Below, piece after piece: positions 36,167 through 46,300 of a stretch of DNA of 64,000 nt. Below the pieces are notes generated by a model that was not told the DNA's origin, made no database searches, and saw only the letters and a list, made by a program, of their open reading frames with translations. Numbering within the stretch: position 1 is the stretch's first letter; each line of letters opens with the position of its first letter. The position numbers and the translations under genes were made by a program. The DNA is from Erysipelotrichales bacterium (GTDB lineage Bacteria; Bacillota_I; Bacilli_A; Erysipelotrichales; Erysipelotrichaceae): assembly GCA_910576855.1 (NCBI GenBank), contig CAJTJP010000007.1:37992-101991 (forward strand). The letters run 5' to 3'.

Positions 36167-36184
36167 TTGTGAAATTTTTCGTAA
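36167..36184. promoter_or_regulatory. Possible Rex-type operator 3
   Basis: 18 bases TTGTGAA-ATTT-TTCGTAA, two mismatches to the alternative Rex form TTGTGAA-N4-TTCACAA. It ends 5 bases before the thl -35. Confidence 0.35.
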
Positions 36185-36188
36185 GCAC

Positions 36189-36217
36189 TTGACATTATGA
36201 GGTTTTTTCGGTACTAT
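36189..36217 (+). promoter_or_regulatory. thl promoter
   Basis: Perfect TTGACA (36189-36194), 17 bases, TACTAT (36212-36217), 60 bases before the thl ATG. Confidence 0.75.
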
Positions 36218-36276
36218 TTTATAGAAAGTGCAGCCCTTTTAAGACTGCCTTGATAAAAGAAAGACAGGTAAAGAAA

Positions 36277-37482
36277 ATGAGAAAAGCTTATGTTGTAGCT
36301 GCAAAGCGCAGTGCTATCGGTAGTTTCTTAGGCGGCTTGACAAATGTAAAGCCGGTTGACTTAGGTGCAACAGTTTTAAAAGAAACTATTAAAGCGTCAG
36401 GATTGGACGCAAAAGATATTGATGAATGTATTATCGGTAATGTAATTTCCGCAGGATTGGGACAGAACATTGCTCGTCAGGTAGCGTTAGGCGCAGGCAT
36501 TCCGGAAACAACCTGCTCCCATTCATTAAATATGGTTTGCGGATCAGGTTTAAAGGCTGTTATGGAAGCGGTAATTCGTGTACAGGCAGGCTTCGGCGAT
36601 GTATTTGTTGCCGGTGGTGTTGAGTCAATGAGCAACGCACCGATTTTAATTCCGGGCAAAGTTCGTACCGGTATGAAAATGGGTAATATGGAAGTGATTG
36701 ATTCCATGATCAATGATGGTTTGACTGATGCGATGAATCATATTCACATGGGTGTTACAGCTGAAAATATCGCTAATAAATATAACATCACTCGTGAAGA
36801 ACAGGATGCGTTCGCATATGCTTCTCAGCAGAAGGCTATCGCAGCGGTAGACAGCGGACGTTTCAAAGATGAAATCGTACCGATCGAAGTAAAAGTTCGT
36901 AAGGATACTGTTGTATTTGATACAGATGAGCATCCGAATCGTAAATCCACTCCGGAAAAATTAGCAAACCTTCGTCCTGCATTTATTAAGGACGGTACAG
37001 TTACCGCAGGTAATGCTTCCGGTATCAATGACGGCGCAAGCTTCATGATCGTCGTAAGTGAGGACGCATTAAAGAAATACAATTTAACTCCGATGTGCGA
37101 AGTTGTCGGTATCGGTCAGGGCGGTGTTGATCCTACAGTTATGGGTCTCGGTCCTACTCCGGCAATCTTAAATGCATTGAAGGATGCAAATATCACTATT
37201 GAAGATTTAGATTTAGTTGAATTGAACGAAGCATTCGCTTCTCAGTCATTAGGTGTTATTCATGAATTGGTAGAAGCTACCGGCATGGATCGCGAAAAAT
37301 TCATGGAAAAGACAAACGTAAACGGCGGCGCAATCGCTTTAGGGCACCCTGTTGGTGCTTCCGGAAACCGCATCCTAGTTACATTGATTCATGAGATGGC
37401 TAAGCGTGATGCTAAGTTAGGTCTTGCTTCTTTATGTATCGGCGGCGGTATGGGTACTGCAGTTATCGTAAAACGCGCTTAA
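36277..37482 (+). CDS. thl: Acetyl-CoA C-acetyltransferase (thiolase)
   Basis: 401 residues. Nucleophile Cys88 is in [13 protein letters not shown]; the His of [14 protein letters not shown] and the second Cys of [11 protein letters not shown] complete the active site. It condenses two acetyl-CoA into acetoacetyl-CoA, the first step toward butyrate. It is divergent from bcd and shares its regulatory region. ATG 36277 begins [15 protein letters not shown], as in homologues. Confidence 0.96.
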   Translation: MRKAYVVAAKRSAIGSFLGGLTNVKPVDLGATVLKETIKASGLDAKDIDECIIGNVISAGLGQNIARQVALGAGIPETTCSHSLNMVCGSGLKAVMEAVIRVQAGFGDVFVAGGVESMSNAPILIPGKVRTGMKMGNMEVIDSMINDGLTDAMNHIHMGVTAENIANKYNITREEQDAFAYASQQKAIAAVDSGRFKDEIVPIEVKVRKDTVVFDTDEHPNRKSTPEKLANLRPAFIKDGTVTAGNASGINDGASFMIVVSEDALKKYNLTPMCEVVGIGQGGVDPTVMGLGPTPAILNALKDANITIEDLDLVELNEAFASQSLGVIHELVEATGMDREKFMEKTNVNGGAIALGHPVGASGNRILVTLIHEMAKRDAKLGLASLCIGGGMGTAVIVKRA

Positions 37483-37495
37483 TTATTCAAATGTA

Positions 37496-37526
37496 AAACG
37501 ACTCTGTTGCGGCAGAGCCGTTTTTT
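37496..37526 (+). terminator. thl terminator
   Basis: AACGaCTCTG pairs with CAGAGcCGTT (one mismatch) around TTGCGG, followed by TTTTTT. Confidence 0.9.
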
Positions 37527-37582
37527 ATATTCCTAAGTATTCATTTAAAACTATCATCGATTATTAATTATTTAAGCTCAAG

Positions 37583-37631
37583 CATAAAATGCACCCTTTA
37601 CGCCTGAACATTCAAGCTTAGGGTGCATTTC
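37583..37631 (-). terminator. Terminator downstream of surface protein 1
   Basis: AAATGCACCC pairs perfectly with GGGTGCATTT over a 24-base loop on the minus strand; only four T follow, and the stem is usable from either side. Confidence 0.6.
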
Positions 37632-37651
37632 GTTATTATTAAGTGACAAGC

Positions 37652-40600
37652 TTACGGTCGCTTTTCTTTGTCAATGTTTTTAAATATAATTAAACACATA
37701 AAACTAACGGATAAAAGCATGATTCCGATAAGACCTATTATCGAAGTGTTATCACCGGTATTCGCTCCGCCCATGCTTGTTGCGGGATTGTATTGACCTT
37801 TCACCGATGTATCATTTCCACTGTCGCTAGGTTTGTTATCTTGTGGATCATTCGGTTCACTGAAATCCATAGTATCGTATGGAAATTCACCATCAACATT
37901 CTTTTTAGGCTTCCATTCAGTGATTTTCTTGATGTTTTCATCAGGTTTGCCATCTCCGTCTGTATCGATATTGATGTCCGGTTCTCCGTCTCCGTCAGAA
38001 TCTATATCTACATCAGGAATATTATCACCATCAGTATCTATATTGATATCACCTATACCATCTCCATCTAAGTCAAGATTGATATCCGGTAAACCATCTC
38101 CATCGGTATCTATATTTAGATAGGGTTTAACTTCATCTTTACCGATACTGTCATAGATAAAGCTTCCTGATTTATAGTTTTTACCGGGCTTCCAATCATG
38201 AATAATTGCGACATTGATACTTGGGTTTATGCCATCCTTCGAGATATTGATATGAGGCTTGAAATCACCTTTATTATCGATATTGATGTTCGGAACGCCG
38301 TCTCCATTGGTATCCACATTGATTTGTGCCTTCACACTTGTTCCTGTACAGTATTCCTCAAGGATTCCGTTGTCGATATCTTGTTTGACACACTTCGATG
38401 GTTTCCAATCGCTTTTCTTTAGAATCACAAGGTTAAGGTCGGGTTTTCCGTCATTGTCTGTATCTACATTTAAATCCGGCTTGCCGTCTCCGTCACTGTC
38501 AATATTGATGTCAGGGATACCGTCATTATTTCTGTCTCCGTTGATGACGATCCATTTACTTTCATCATTTGGATCTTTCCATTTGATGTTTAAATCAGGG
38601 CATCCGTCACCGTCAGGATCATTGAAATCAGGTTTGCCGTCTTTGTCTACATCCACATCAATTTTTTTAAGCTCTACCTCATGACAGCTTTCGGTATTTG
38701 TGTTGCCGGCGTTGTCAGTCGGTATTACACATACTTTGTATTTGCCTACTGTTTCACTGATCGTGATTTTGGATTTTTCATTTGTGACAGCCAGTGTTCC
38801 GTCCTTGATTGGTTCCTCAGCTCCGTCTACGATTTTATATACCTTGTATGCGATTTCTTTCGTTCCGCTTACCTTCAAGTCATCCTTTTTGTCACTTGTC
38901 GTGATCTCAAATGCTGTCCCCGGTTTAAAGAAGATTCCGCCGCTTAGCTTATTAATAATATCCTGCAACTTATTGTTTGAATCCTTGGCCATGGTGCCTT
39001 TCACTTTTGGAGCTGTCTTATCGATTCTGATGATTTCCTGTTTCTCTTTCGTGATCGCTCCGCTGTTCTTTTTCATCCAAAAGCTTTGGTTTGTTTCTCC
39101 TTCTTTTGTCACTGTGACTTGGTTTGGCTTCCATGTGCTTTGGTCTAGTGATAAGTTACTATAATCACTGTGATCGCTGATGATGTTCACATCCTTATTT
39201 GTCCATCCGCCTGTATATAAGGTATGGCTCCCGTCATCAAGCTCTAAATGATACCAGTTGTCCTGTATGTTCTCCTCTTTGACTTTCAGTGTTCCCTCTT
39301 TGAATGTAAAGGTATAGTTTGGATAAGCTGTATTTAATAGGTTACTGTCTCCCTTGATTGGATAAGCTCCTGCGTTACTGTTTGTTTTCGCCGTAGTACT
39401 CAGCTTGATATCATTTTCCTCGATGGTATCCTGTACCCCGTTCCATGATACTAACTGACTTTTGAAGTCTTGATAAGTTAATGTCGGATTCACTTCTCCT
39501 TTATACTTCTCTTTGTCATCAATGATGATTTCGATCGGTTTCGGCAACACCTGTATACTTATCGTTTTACTTAACGGTACCTCTCCGTCTGCCGTTCTTG
39601 TCACCTTGATTTGGATATTTGTACTTCCGCTGTACTTCAATGCATCAAATTCCGCCTTGTTGCCGGTTACTGTCGCATTGGAGATATACGTTGTGTTATC
39701 TACCTCGAACGTATATTTCACATTGATACTGCTACTGTCATCCTGCAGACTTCGGATTGTGAAGTGATCGCCGTAAATGATTTTTCCCGGTCGATTAATC
39801 GCCAATGTATTCTCATTCGGTCCCATGATGTGCATCATGCCGTCTGCTTCTGCCTTATTGTAGTTTCGATTCCCCGGCTTCTCTACATGCAGCGGAATAT
39901 CTAACCCATTATCTCCGCTGTAGCTGTAATCAATATTCACTCCGTCATTCGTCCATGCGATCGATGTGCTGATACTGTTATCTATCGTTATGAAGTAATC
40001 TGTATCATTCACCGTGACTCCGCCTGCATTACTTGAGATATCCTGTTCATTGATGACCGGTGTTACCGTTCCGTTACCGCTTGTCGCATAGGTGATTCCC
40101 GCAAACGATATCGTTTGATTAGCCTTTGTGATATTGATCGGTACCTCGATTGTCTTATCCGCATAGTTTCCGCTCGGATCATGACTTGTTGCTTCTACGA
40201 TCACCTTGCCTATTTGGCTAGGTGAAATACTCGCATTGAGTATTGTGACTAACCCTGTCGGACTTACCGATATGACATCGGTCGGACTTCCTGCCTTTAA
40301 ACGGTATGTTACTGTACTGCCTGTCGGATTCCCTGCCGTATATAATTGAATCGTTTTATTTGGTGCGTATACTTCACTGATCGCATTATACTTGTTGCTT
40401 GTTTTAGGAAGCTCATTTCCTGCGCTGTCTGTATAGATGAAGTTTTGTGTTCCGGCTGTTACCGTAAATGTTAGATATGTTATCGCATCTGCCTGTCCTG
40501 CGGCTCCTTGTTTCTCTGCGACGATCGTGACTGTTCCTACTCCGCGGATCGTAACTGCACCGCTTGTTGGATTTACCTCAATCACATTCGTTGAACCGTC

Positions 40601-43159
40601 TTGGATACTGTATTTCACAGGATTGGTATTACTGCTTCCTTTGACTGTCGCGTAGACCGTCACTCCTGTATCAGTCAAACACGCACTCTTTGAGGTTATC
40701 ACCGTATTTGATGTACTGTTCTCATAAAACTTCAGATTCTCTGCCGCTGCCATTCCGACATTGATTGTCACAGGGATTTCCTTTGTGCTCCAGTTATCAC
40801 TTACCGTTACTGTGACATGATAGCTGTTCACTCCTAAATTCGCTGTTGTCTTGATGACTCCCGTATTTGGATCAACACTAAAGAAGCTCGCATTTCCTAC
40901 TCCCGGCTTTAATCCATAATGATAAGTCGTTGTACTTCCGCCGATCGTATCGGGTGTACCGAGTGTCCCATGTATCGTACCGATGATTCCCCCTGTTCTG
41001 ACATTGGAATCAGAAGCAGTAAAGGTAGGTATCGTTGTATCTGATGAATTGGCATGCGGCGTCACACTTCCGTCTACCTCTCGATAGATCACGATTTCTT
41101 TTTCAACAAAGGCTGAATTATAATTATCATTTCCCGTTGTCGGATCATCATCTACCGTTGCCCTTATCTTTACCTTACCGAACGCATTGCTTCCTGTATA
41201 AGTAATTGCCCCTGTATCAGGGTCAATCGAAATCAATGATACATCACCACCCGTAATACTATAGGTTATCTTAGTCCCTGTACTTGGAGTCGCAGTCGCT
41301 GTTTCATTCCAAGCAGTAGCAGCATCTGCGATTGATTTCTTAGTAGTACTCGGATCATCAAAAGCAATCGTCGGATTTGTCTTTTCTACCGTAAATGAGG
41401 TACAAACCTTTTCGGTCGGATTTCCGCTTGTATCCACCGGATCACCGTTCGCATCTACTGCAGTAATACAGAATTTATAATTCCCTGCCTTTAAACCACC
41501 ATTGACTAAATCAGGCGCACCGCTTTTGATTTTCACATTCAGCGGTGTACTGCTTGAAGCATTATTAGAATCTAAACCATCAATTTTAAAGTTTAAATAA
41601 GAATTATCACCGTTAGTTTCTACACTATATGTCAGCGGAGCTACACCCATTGGACTCGCCGTAACCTTACCTACTGCCTGCCCTGCATTTACATTCTTAC
41701 TGAATTCATAATCATTCCCTGCAGAAGCACCACTCTGCGGTGTTTTTGTATAAGTTATTTTATGCGAATCTATAATCTCCAATTGAACAACGTTCGATAT
41801 ATTGGATGAATAAGCGGGACTTTTGATTGAATTATCAAAAACTTCATTAACAACAGCAATTTGATATTTCCCCTTATTTAAATTTTGTAAATTCAGTTCA
41901 TAAGATTCATAACTTCCAGTAGCATTTCCAAGAGGCATATAATAAATAAAATTACCGTTTTTATCAAATATCATTGCAGAAATTGTACTATCAGACATCA
42001 AAGTATTCCCCTGTGCCTTAATCTTTATTTTACTTCCTTTTGATACTTTATAAACCCCGCTTTGTTCAGCCAACCTTCTATCACCTGCTTTATTCAGCAA
42101 TGCTTGCAGCGATACGCTCATATCACTATTTAAGACTCTTATTTTCATATGTTCGCCTACTGCATCTGTAGTAATATTAGAATAAACTGATGGAAGTTTA
42201 GGAACTTTAATTTCAGTTATGTCCCCTCCGGTTAATACGGATGCTGCGAAAACAACCGGTTCTTTCTGAATAAATATTGCCGGACGAATATAATAAGGGA
42301 CAGTAACTGCATTTGTAGGGAAAGATAAAGAACCGTCTATTCCGTTAATAGTTAATGTCGATCTAGCATGATCAGAATCTCTCTGATATGTTTCAGCCAA
42401 ATGGTAAGAACAGTTATCACCTGCAGGTGCACCGTCAAAATGAAATTTTACATCCGGGGTATTATACATCAATGACATAATATTATGACTAATTCCTGAA
42501 TGCCCTATATAAAATGCTTTTTTTCCTGACGGTACTTTTAGTAATTCCTTCATTTGTGCATACATAGCTGCATTGGTATCTGTTCCGCTGGAAAACGAGG
42601 GAACAGAGCTGATCAGATTATTCAAAGAATTAGTATTATAGGTGCCGATGATATCCAGCTCCTCGGGTTTATTCCATTGTTGATTAAAGTCATTTAAAAC
42701 TGTAGCTTTATTGGAAAGTTCATAAGGAGCACAGCTCGGAATTGACGGTCCAACGGCTACAAGGGTTGAAGCAGTTATAGAAGGATAATAGTAATAAGCA
42801 GGGACACTGTTAAATGCAGCCACCTTAGTAAGCGGAGTAGTACTCATTGCTAACCAACTTTGTTCATCAACTGTACCTACTGTAATATTTGAACTGTCTA
42901 CAATTAGCTGCCATCCTAACGATGACCCATCAATATGGTTTACTCCCAAGTAATACCGATCGCCTTTTTTCATCCCTATTTCCTCTTTGCTCCCTTGTAG
43001 GTTGCCGGGGGCTATATTCACCCTGCCTGTTACAGCACTGCTTGTAGCATACATACCTGTAGAGGCAGCCTTTAAATAAGAAATCGAGCAATCAAAAGTA
43101 TAAAATAGCAAAAATGAGCTGATTAAAGTCAGAACAGATATTAATATTTTCTTTTTCAT
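37652..43159 (-). CDS. Giant wall-anchored surface protein 1 (cadherin/Ig-like, MBG, Asp-rich repeats)
   Basis: 1835 residues. Signal peptide at about 1-32. Residues to about 465 form a region unlike its paralogue. From KITYTKTPQSGASAG on come cadherin/Ig-like modules (about 465-1200; several end in ...SVDPNTGVIKTT-type turns) and an MBG-like domain (about 1206-1298, IEIIIDDKEKYKGEVNPTLTY). An Ig-like region and calcium-binding-like Asp-rich repeats of about 12 residues (IDTDGDGKPDINI pattern, about 1500-1745) follow. The end is GGANTGDNTS, a hydrophobic span and KNIDKEKRP: a sortase-type signal without LPXTG. It likely mediates adhesion. Paralogue 2 lies directly upstream on the same strand. 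A terminator-like hairpin sits in its upstream region and no clear promoter follows it. Confidence 0.85.
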   Translation of the reverse strand: MKKKILISVLTLISSFLLFYTFDCSISYLKAASTGMYATSSAVTGRVNIAPGNLQGSKEEIGMKKGDRYYLGVNHIDGSSLGWQLIVDSSNITVGTVDEQSWLAMSTTPLTKVAAFNSVPAYYYYPSITASTLVAVGPSIPSCAPYELSNKATVLNDFNQQWNKPEELDIIGTYNTNSLNNLISSVPSFSSGTDTNAAMYAQMKELLKVPSGKKAFYIGHSGISHNIMSLMYNTPDVKFHFDGAPAGDNCSYHLAETYQRDSDHARSTLTINGIDGSLSFPTNAVTVPYYIRPAIFIQKEPVVFAASVLTGGDITEIKVPKLPSVYSNITTDAVGEHMKIRVLNSDMSVSLQALLNKAGDRRLAEQSGVYKVSKGSKIKIKAQGNTLMSDSTISAMIFDKNGNFIYYMPLGNATGSYESYELNLQNLNKGKYQIAVVNEVFDNSIKSPAYSSNISNVVQLEIIDSHKITYTKTPQSGASAGNDYEFSKNVNAGQAVGKVTASPMGVAPLTYSVETNGDNSYLNFKIDGLDSNNASSSTPLNVKIKSGAPDLVNGGLKAGNYKFCITAVDANGDPVDTSGNPTEKVCTSFTVEKTNPTIAFDDPSTTKKSIADAATAWNETATATPSTGTKITYSITGGDVSLISIDPDTGAITYTGSNAFGKVKIRATVDDDPTTGNDNYNSAFVEKEIVIYREVDGSVTPHANSSDTTIPTFTASDSNVRTGGIIGTIHGTLGTPDTIGGSTTTYHYGLKPGVGNASFFSVDPNTGVIKTTANLGVNSYHVTVTVSDNWSTKEIPVTINVGMAAAENLKFYENSTSNTVITSKSACLTDTGVTVYATVKGSSNTNPVKYSIQDGSTNVIEVNPTSGAVTIRGVGTVTIVAEKQGAAGQADAITYLTFTVTAGTQNFIYTDSAGNELPKTSNKYNAISEVYAPNKTIQLYTAGNPTGSTVTYRLKAGSPTDVISVSPTGLVTILNASISPSQIGKVIVEATSHDPSGNYADKTIEVPINITKANQTISFAGITYATSGNGTVTPVINEQDISSNAGGVTVNDTDYFITIDNSISTSIAWTNDGVNIDYSYSGDNGLDIPLHVEKPGNRNYNKAEADGMMHIMGPNENTLAINRPGKIIYGDHFTIRSLQDDSSSINVKYTFEVDNTTYISNATVTGNKAEFDALKYSGSTNIQIKVTRTADGEVPLSKTISIQVLPKPIEIIIDDKEKYKGEVNPTLTYQDFKSQLVSWNGVQDTIEENDIKLSTTAKTNSNAGAYPIKGDSNLLNTAYPNYTFTFKEGTLKVKEENIQDNWYHLELDDGSHTLYTGGWTNKDVNIISDHSDYSNLSLDQSTWKPNQVTVTKEGETNQSFWMKKNSGAITKEKQEIIRIDKTAPKVKGTMAKDSNNKLQDIINKLSGGIFFKPGTAFEITTSDKKDDLKVSGTKEIAYKVYKIVDGAEEPIKDGTLAVTNEKSKITISETVGKYKVCVIPTDNAGNTNTESCHEVELKKIDVDVDKDGKPDFNDPDGDGCPDLNIKWKDPNDESKWIVINGDRNNDGIPDINIDSDGDGKPDLNVDTDNDGKPDLNLVILKKSDWKPSKCVKQDIDNGILEEYCTGTSVKAQINVDTNGDGVPNINIDNKGDFKPHINISKDGINPSINVAIIHDWKPGKNYKSGSFIYDSIGKDEVKPYLNIDTDGDGLPDINLDLDGDGIGDINIDTDGDNIPDVDIDSDGDGEPDINIDTDGDGKPDENIKKITEWKPKKNVDGEFPYDTMDFSEPNDPQDNKPSDSGNDTSVKGQYNPATSMGGANTGDNTSIIGLIGIMLLSVSFMCLIIFKNIDKEKRP

Positions 43160-43182
43160 AGAGTATTCTTCCTTTCTCTTTT

Positions 43183-43302
43183 GTCTCTAAATGTAGACTT
43201 AAAGAGAGATAGAAAAATGTTATTGAAATATATGTTTCTGAATAGAAAAACAGTCATTTTTGAATCAAAAACACCTGTTTCGTATTGTCTACCTTGATAG
43301 AC
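43183..43302. repeat. Inverted-repeat module, copy A (upstream of surface gene 1, downstream of gene 2)
   Basis: The segment is bounded by two imperfect palindromes of the form GTCT-N8-AGAC/GTCTA-N6-TAGAC (43183-43198 and 43287-43302). Bases 43214-43302 on the plus strand match the minus strand of 48631-48718 over nearly the whole length, with long identical stretches. On the minus strand the module reads AAACAG...CTGTTTTTCT, a hairpin with inner TTTTTG/CAAAAA pairing and a T run, i.e. a terminator for surface gene 2 lying in front of surface gene 1. Confidence 0.8.
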
Positions 43303-46300
43303 TTTTTTTATTGAAATGTATTTTTCTGATAGTGATATAACCTAAAATTAAGCTTGAAATGAGTAAACTCATATAAAGCATTAGATTTGTTTCATCACCG
43401 GTATTTGCTCCACCCATGCTTGTTGCGGGATTGTATTGACCTTTCACCGATGTGTCATTTCCGCTGTCATTTGGTTTGTTATCTTTCGGATCACTCGGAT
43501 CGCTGAAATCCATTGTATCGTATGGAAATTCACCGTCAACATTCTTTTCAGGTTTCCATTCAGTGATTTCCTTAATGTTTTCATCAGGCTTACCATCTCC
43601 GTCCGTATCAATATTAATGTCGGGTTTGCCGTCTCCGTCAGAATCTATATCTACATCAGGGATATTATCACCATCGGTATCTATATTAATATCGGCTATA
43701 CCGTCACCGTCTAAATCAAGATTGATATCCGGTAAACCATCTCCATCGGTATCTATATTAAGATAAGGTTTAAGTTCATCTTTACCGATGCTGTCGTAGG
43801 TAAAGCTTCCTGATTTATAGTTTTTACCGGGCTTCCAGTCATGAATAATTGCGATGTTTATAACTGGGTTTATACCATCCTTCGAGATATTGATATGAGG
43901 CTTGAAATCACCTTTATTATCAATATTGATGTTAGGAATGCCGTCTCCATCGGTGTCCACGTTGATTACTGCCTTGACATTTGTGCCTGTACAGTATTCC
44001 TCAAGAATTCCGTTATCGGTATCTTGTTTCACACATTTCATCGGCTTCCAATCAGCTTTCTTTAGAATCACTAGGTTCAAATCAGGCTTTCCGTCGTTAT
44101 CTGTATCGATATTCAAATCTGACTTGCCATCGCCGTCACTGTCAATATTTAAGTCAGGAATACCGTCATTATTCCTATCTCCGTTGATGACGATCCATTT
44201 ACTTTCATCATTTGGGTCTTTCCATTTGATGTTTAAATCAGGACATCCGTCACCGTCAGGATCATTAAAGTCAGGCTTGCCGTCTCCATCCACATCGACA
44301 TCGATTTTTTTAAGCTCTACCTCATGACAGCTTTCGGTATTTGTGTTGCCTGCATTATCAGTCGGTATTACGCATACTTTGTATTTGCCTACTGTTTCAC
44401 TGATCGTTATCTTTGCCTTTTCATTCGTTACTGATAAAGTTCCGTCCTTGATTGGTTCATCAGCTCCGTCTACGATTTTAAATACCTTGTATGCGATTTC
44501 TTTTGTGCCGCTTACCTTCAAGTCATCCTTTTTGTCACTTGTCGTGATCTCAAATGCTGTCCCCGGTTTAAAGAAGATTCCGCCGCTTAGCTTATTAATA
44601 ATATCCTGTAGCTTATTATTTGAATCCTTTGCTTTGATACCTTTTACCTTTGGTGCAGTTTTATCAATTCTGATGATTTCTTGTTTCTCTTTTGTGATCG
44701 CTCCGCTGTTCTTTTTCATCCAAAAGCTTTGGTTTGTTTCTCCTTCTTTTGTCACCATGACTTGGTTTGGCCTCCATGTGCTTTGATCTAAGGATAGATT
44801 GGTATATTCATTATGATCGCTGATGATGTTGACATCCTTATTTGTCCATCCGCCTGTATATAAGGTATTGTTTCCGTCATCTGATTCTAAGTGATACCAA
44901 TCATCCTCGATATTTTCCTCTTTGATTATTAAAGTGCCTTCTTTAAAGCTAAAGCTGTAATTTGGATAAGTCTTGTTTAATGTATTACTGTCTCCCTTGA
45001 TTGGGTATGATCCTGCATTGCTGTTTGTTTTCGCAGTTGTGCTCAGTTTGATATCAGTTTCCTGTATCACATCTTGTACACCGTTCCATGATACTAAGTC
45101 ACTTTTGAAGTCTTGATGCGTCAGAGTTGGATTCTGTTCTCCCTTCAGCTTTGCCTTATCATCAATGATGATTTCGATCGGTTTCGGTAATACCTGTACA
45201 CTTATCGTTTTACTTAGCGGTACTTCTCCGTCTGCCGTTCTTGTCACCTTGATTTGGATATTCGTACTTCCGCTGTACTTCAATGCATCAAATTCCGCCT
45301 TGTTTCCTGTTACTGTCGCATTGGAGATATACATTGTGTTATCTACCTCAAACGTATAGTTTACATTGATACTACTTGAATCATCCTGTAGGCTTCGGAT
45401 TGTGAAATGATCGCCGTAAATGATTTTGCCCGGTCGATTAATCGCCAATGTATTCTCATTCGGTCCCATGATGTGCATCATACCGTCTGCTTCTGCCTTA
45501 TTGTAGTTTCGATTCCCCGGCTTCTCTACATGCAGCGGTATATCTAACCCATTATCTCCGCTGTAGCTGTATTCGATATTCACTCCGTCATTCGTCCATG
45601 CGATCGATGTGCTGATACTGTTATCTATCGTTATGAAGTAATCTGTATCGTTTACCGTGACTCCGCCGGCATTACTTGAGATATCCTGTTCATTGATGAC
45701 AGGCGTTACTGTTCCGTTTCCGCTTGTCGCATAGGTGATTCCCGCAAACGATATCGTTTGATTTGCCTTTGTGATATTGATCGCTATCTCTATCGTTTTA
45801 TCACTGTAGTTTCCTGTAGGATCATGACTTGTTGCCTCTACGATTACCTTATCTATTTGACTCGGTGAGATACTCGCATTTAATACCGTTACTTCTCCTG
45901 TTGTACTGTCTACCGATATCACATCAGTTGGACTTCCTGTCTTTAAACGGTATGTTACTGTACTGCCTGTCGGATTCCCTGCCGTATAGAGCTGAATCGT
46001 TTTACTTGGCGCATACACTTCACTGATCGCATTATACTTGTTGCTTGTTTTAGGCAGTTCATTTCCTGCGTTATCTGTATAGATGAAATTCTGTGTTCCC
46101 GCCGTTACCGTAAAGGTCAATTCAGCAATTGCGTTTGCTTGTCCTGCAGCTCCGTTTTTCTCTGCGACAATGATGACCGTTCCTACCCCATTGATCGTTA
46201 TCGCTCCGCTGCTTGAATTCACTGTGATTACATTTGTTGAGCCATCCTTAATACGATAAGTGACAGGATTATTATTGGTGCTTCCTTTGACTGTCGCATA

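Noticed and set aside
37925..38660. 36-bp periodic DNA resembling a CRISPR array
   Set aside because: The period equals 12 codons of an in-frame calcium-type protein repeat; there are no constant repeats with unique spacers and no cas genes.
37793..38684. Long plus-strand frames antisense to the Asp-rich repeats (also 43436-44327)
   Set aside because: They are by-products of the biased codons of the repeat region, lack ribosome sites, and give low-complexity Ser/Pro or Ile/Arg-rich products.
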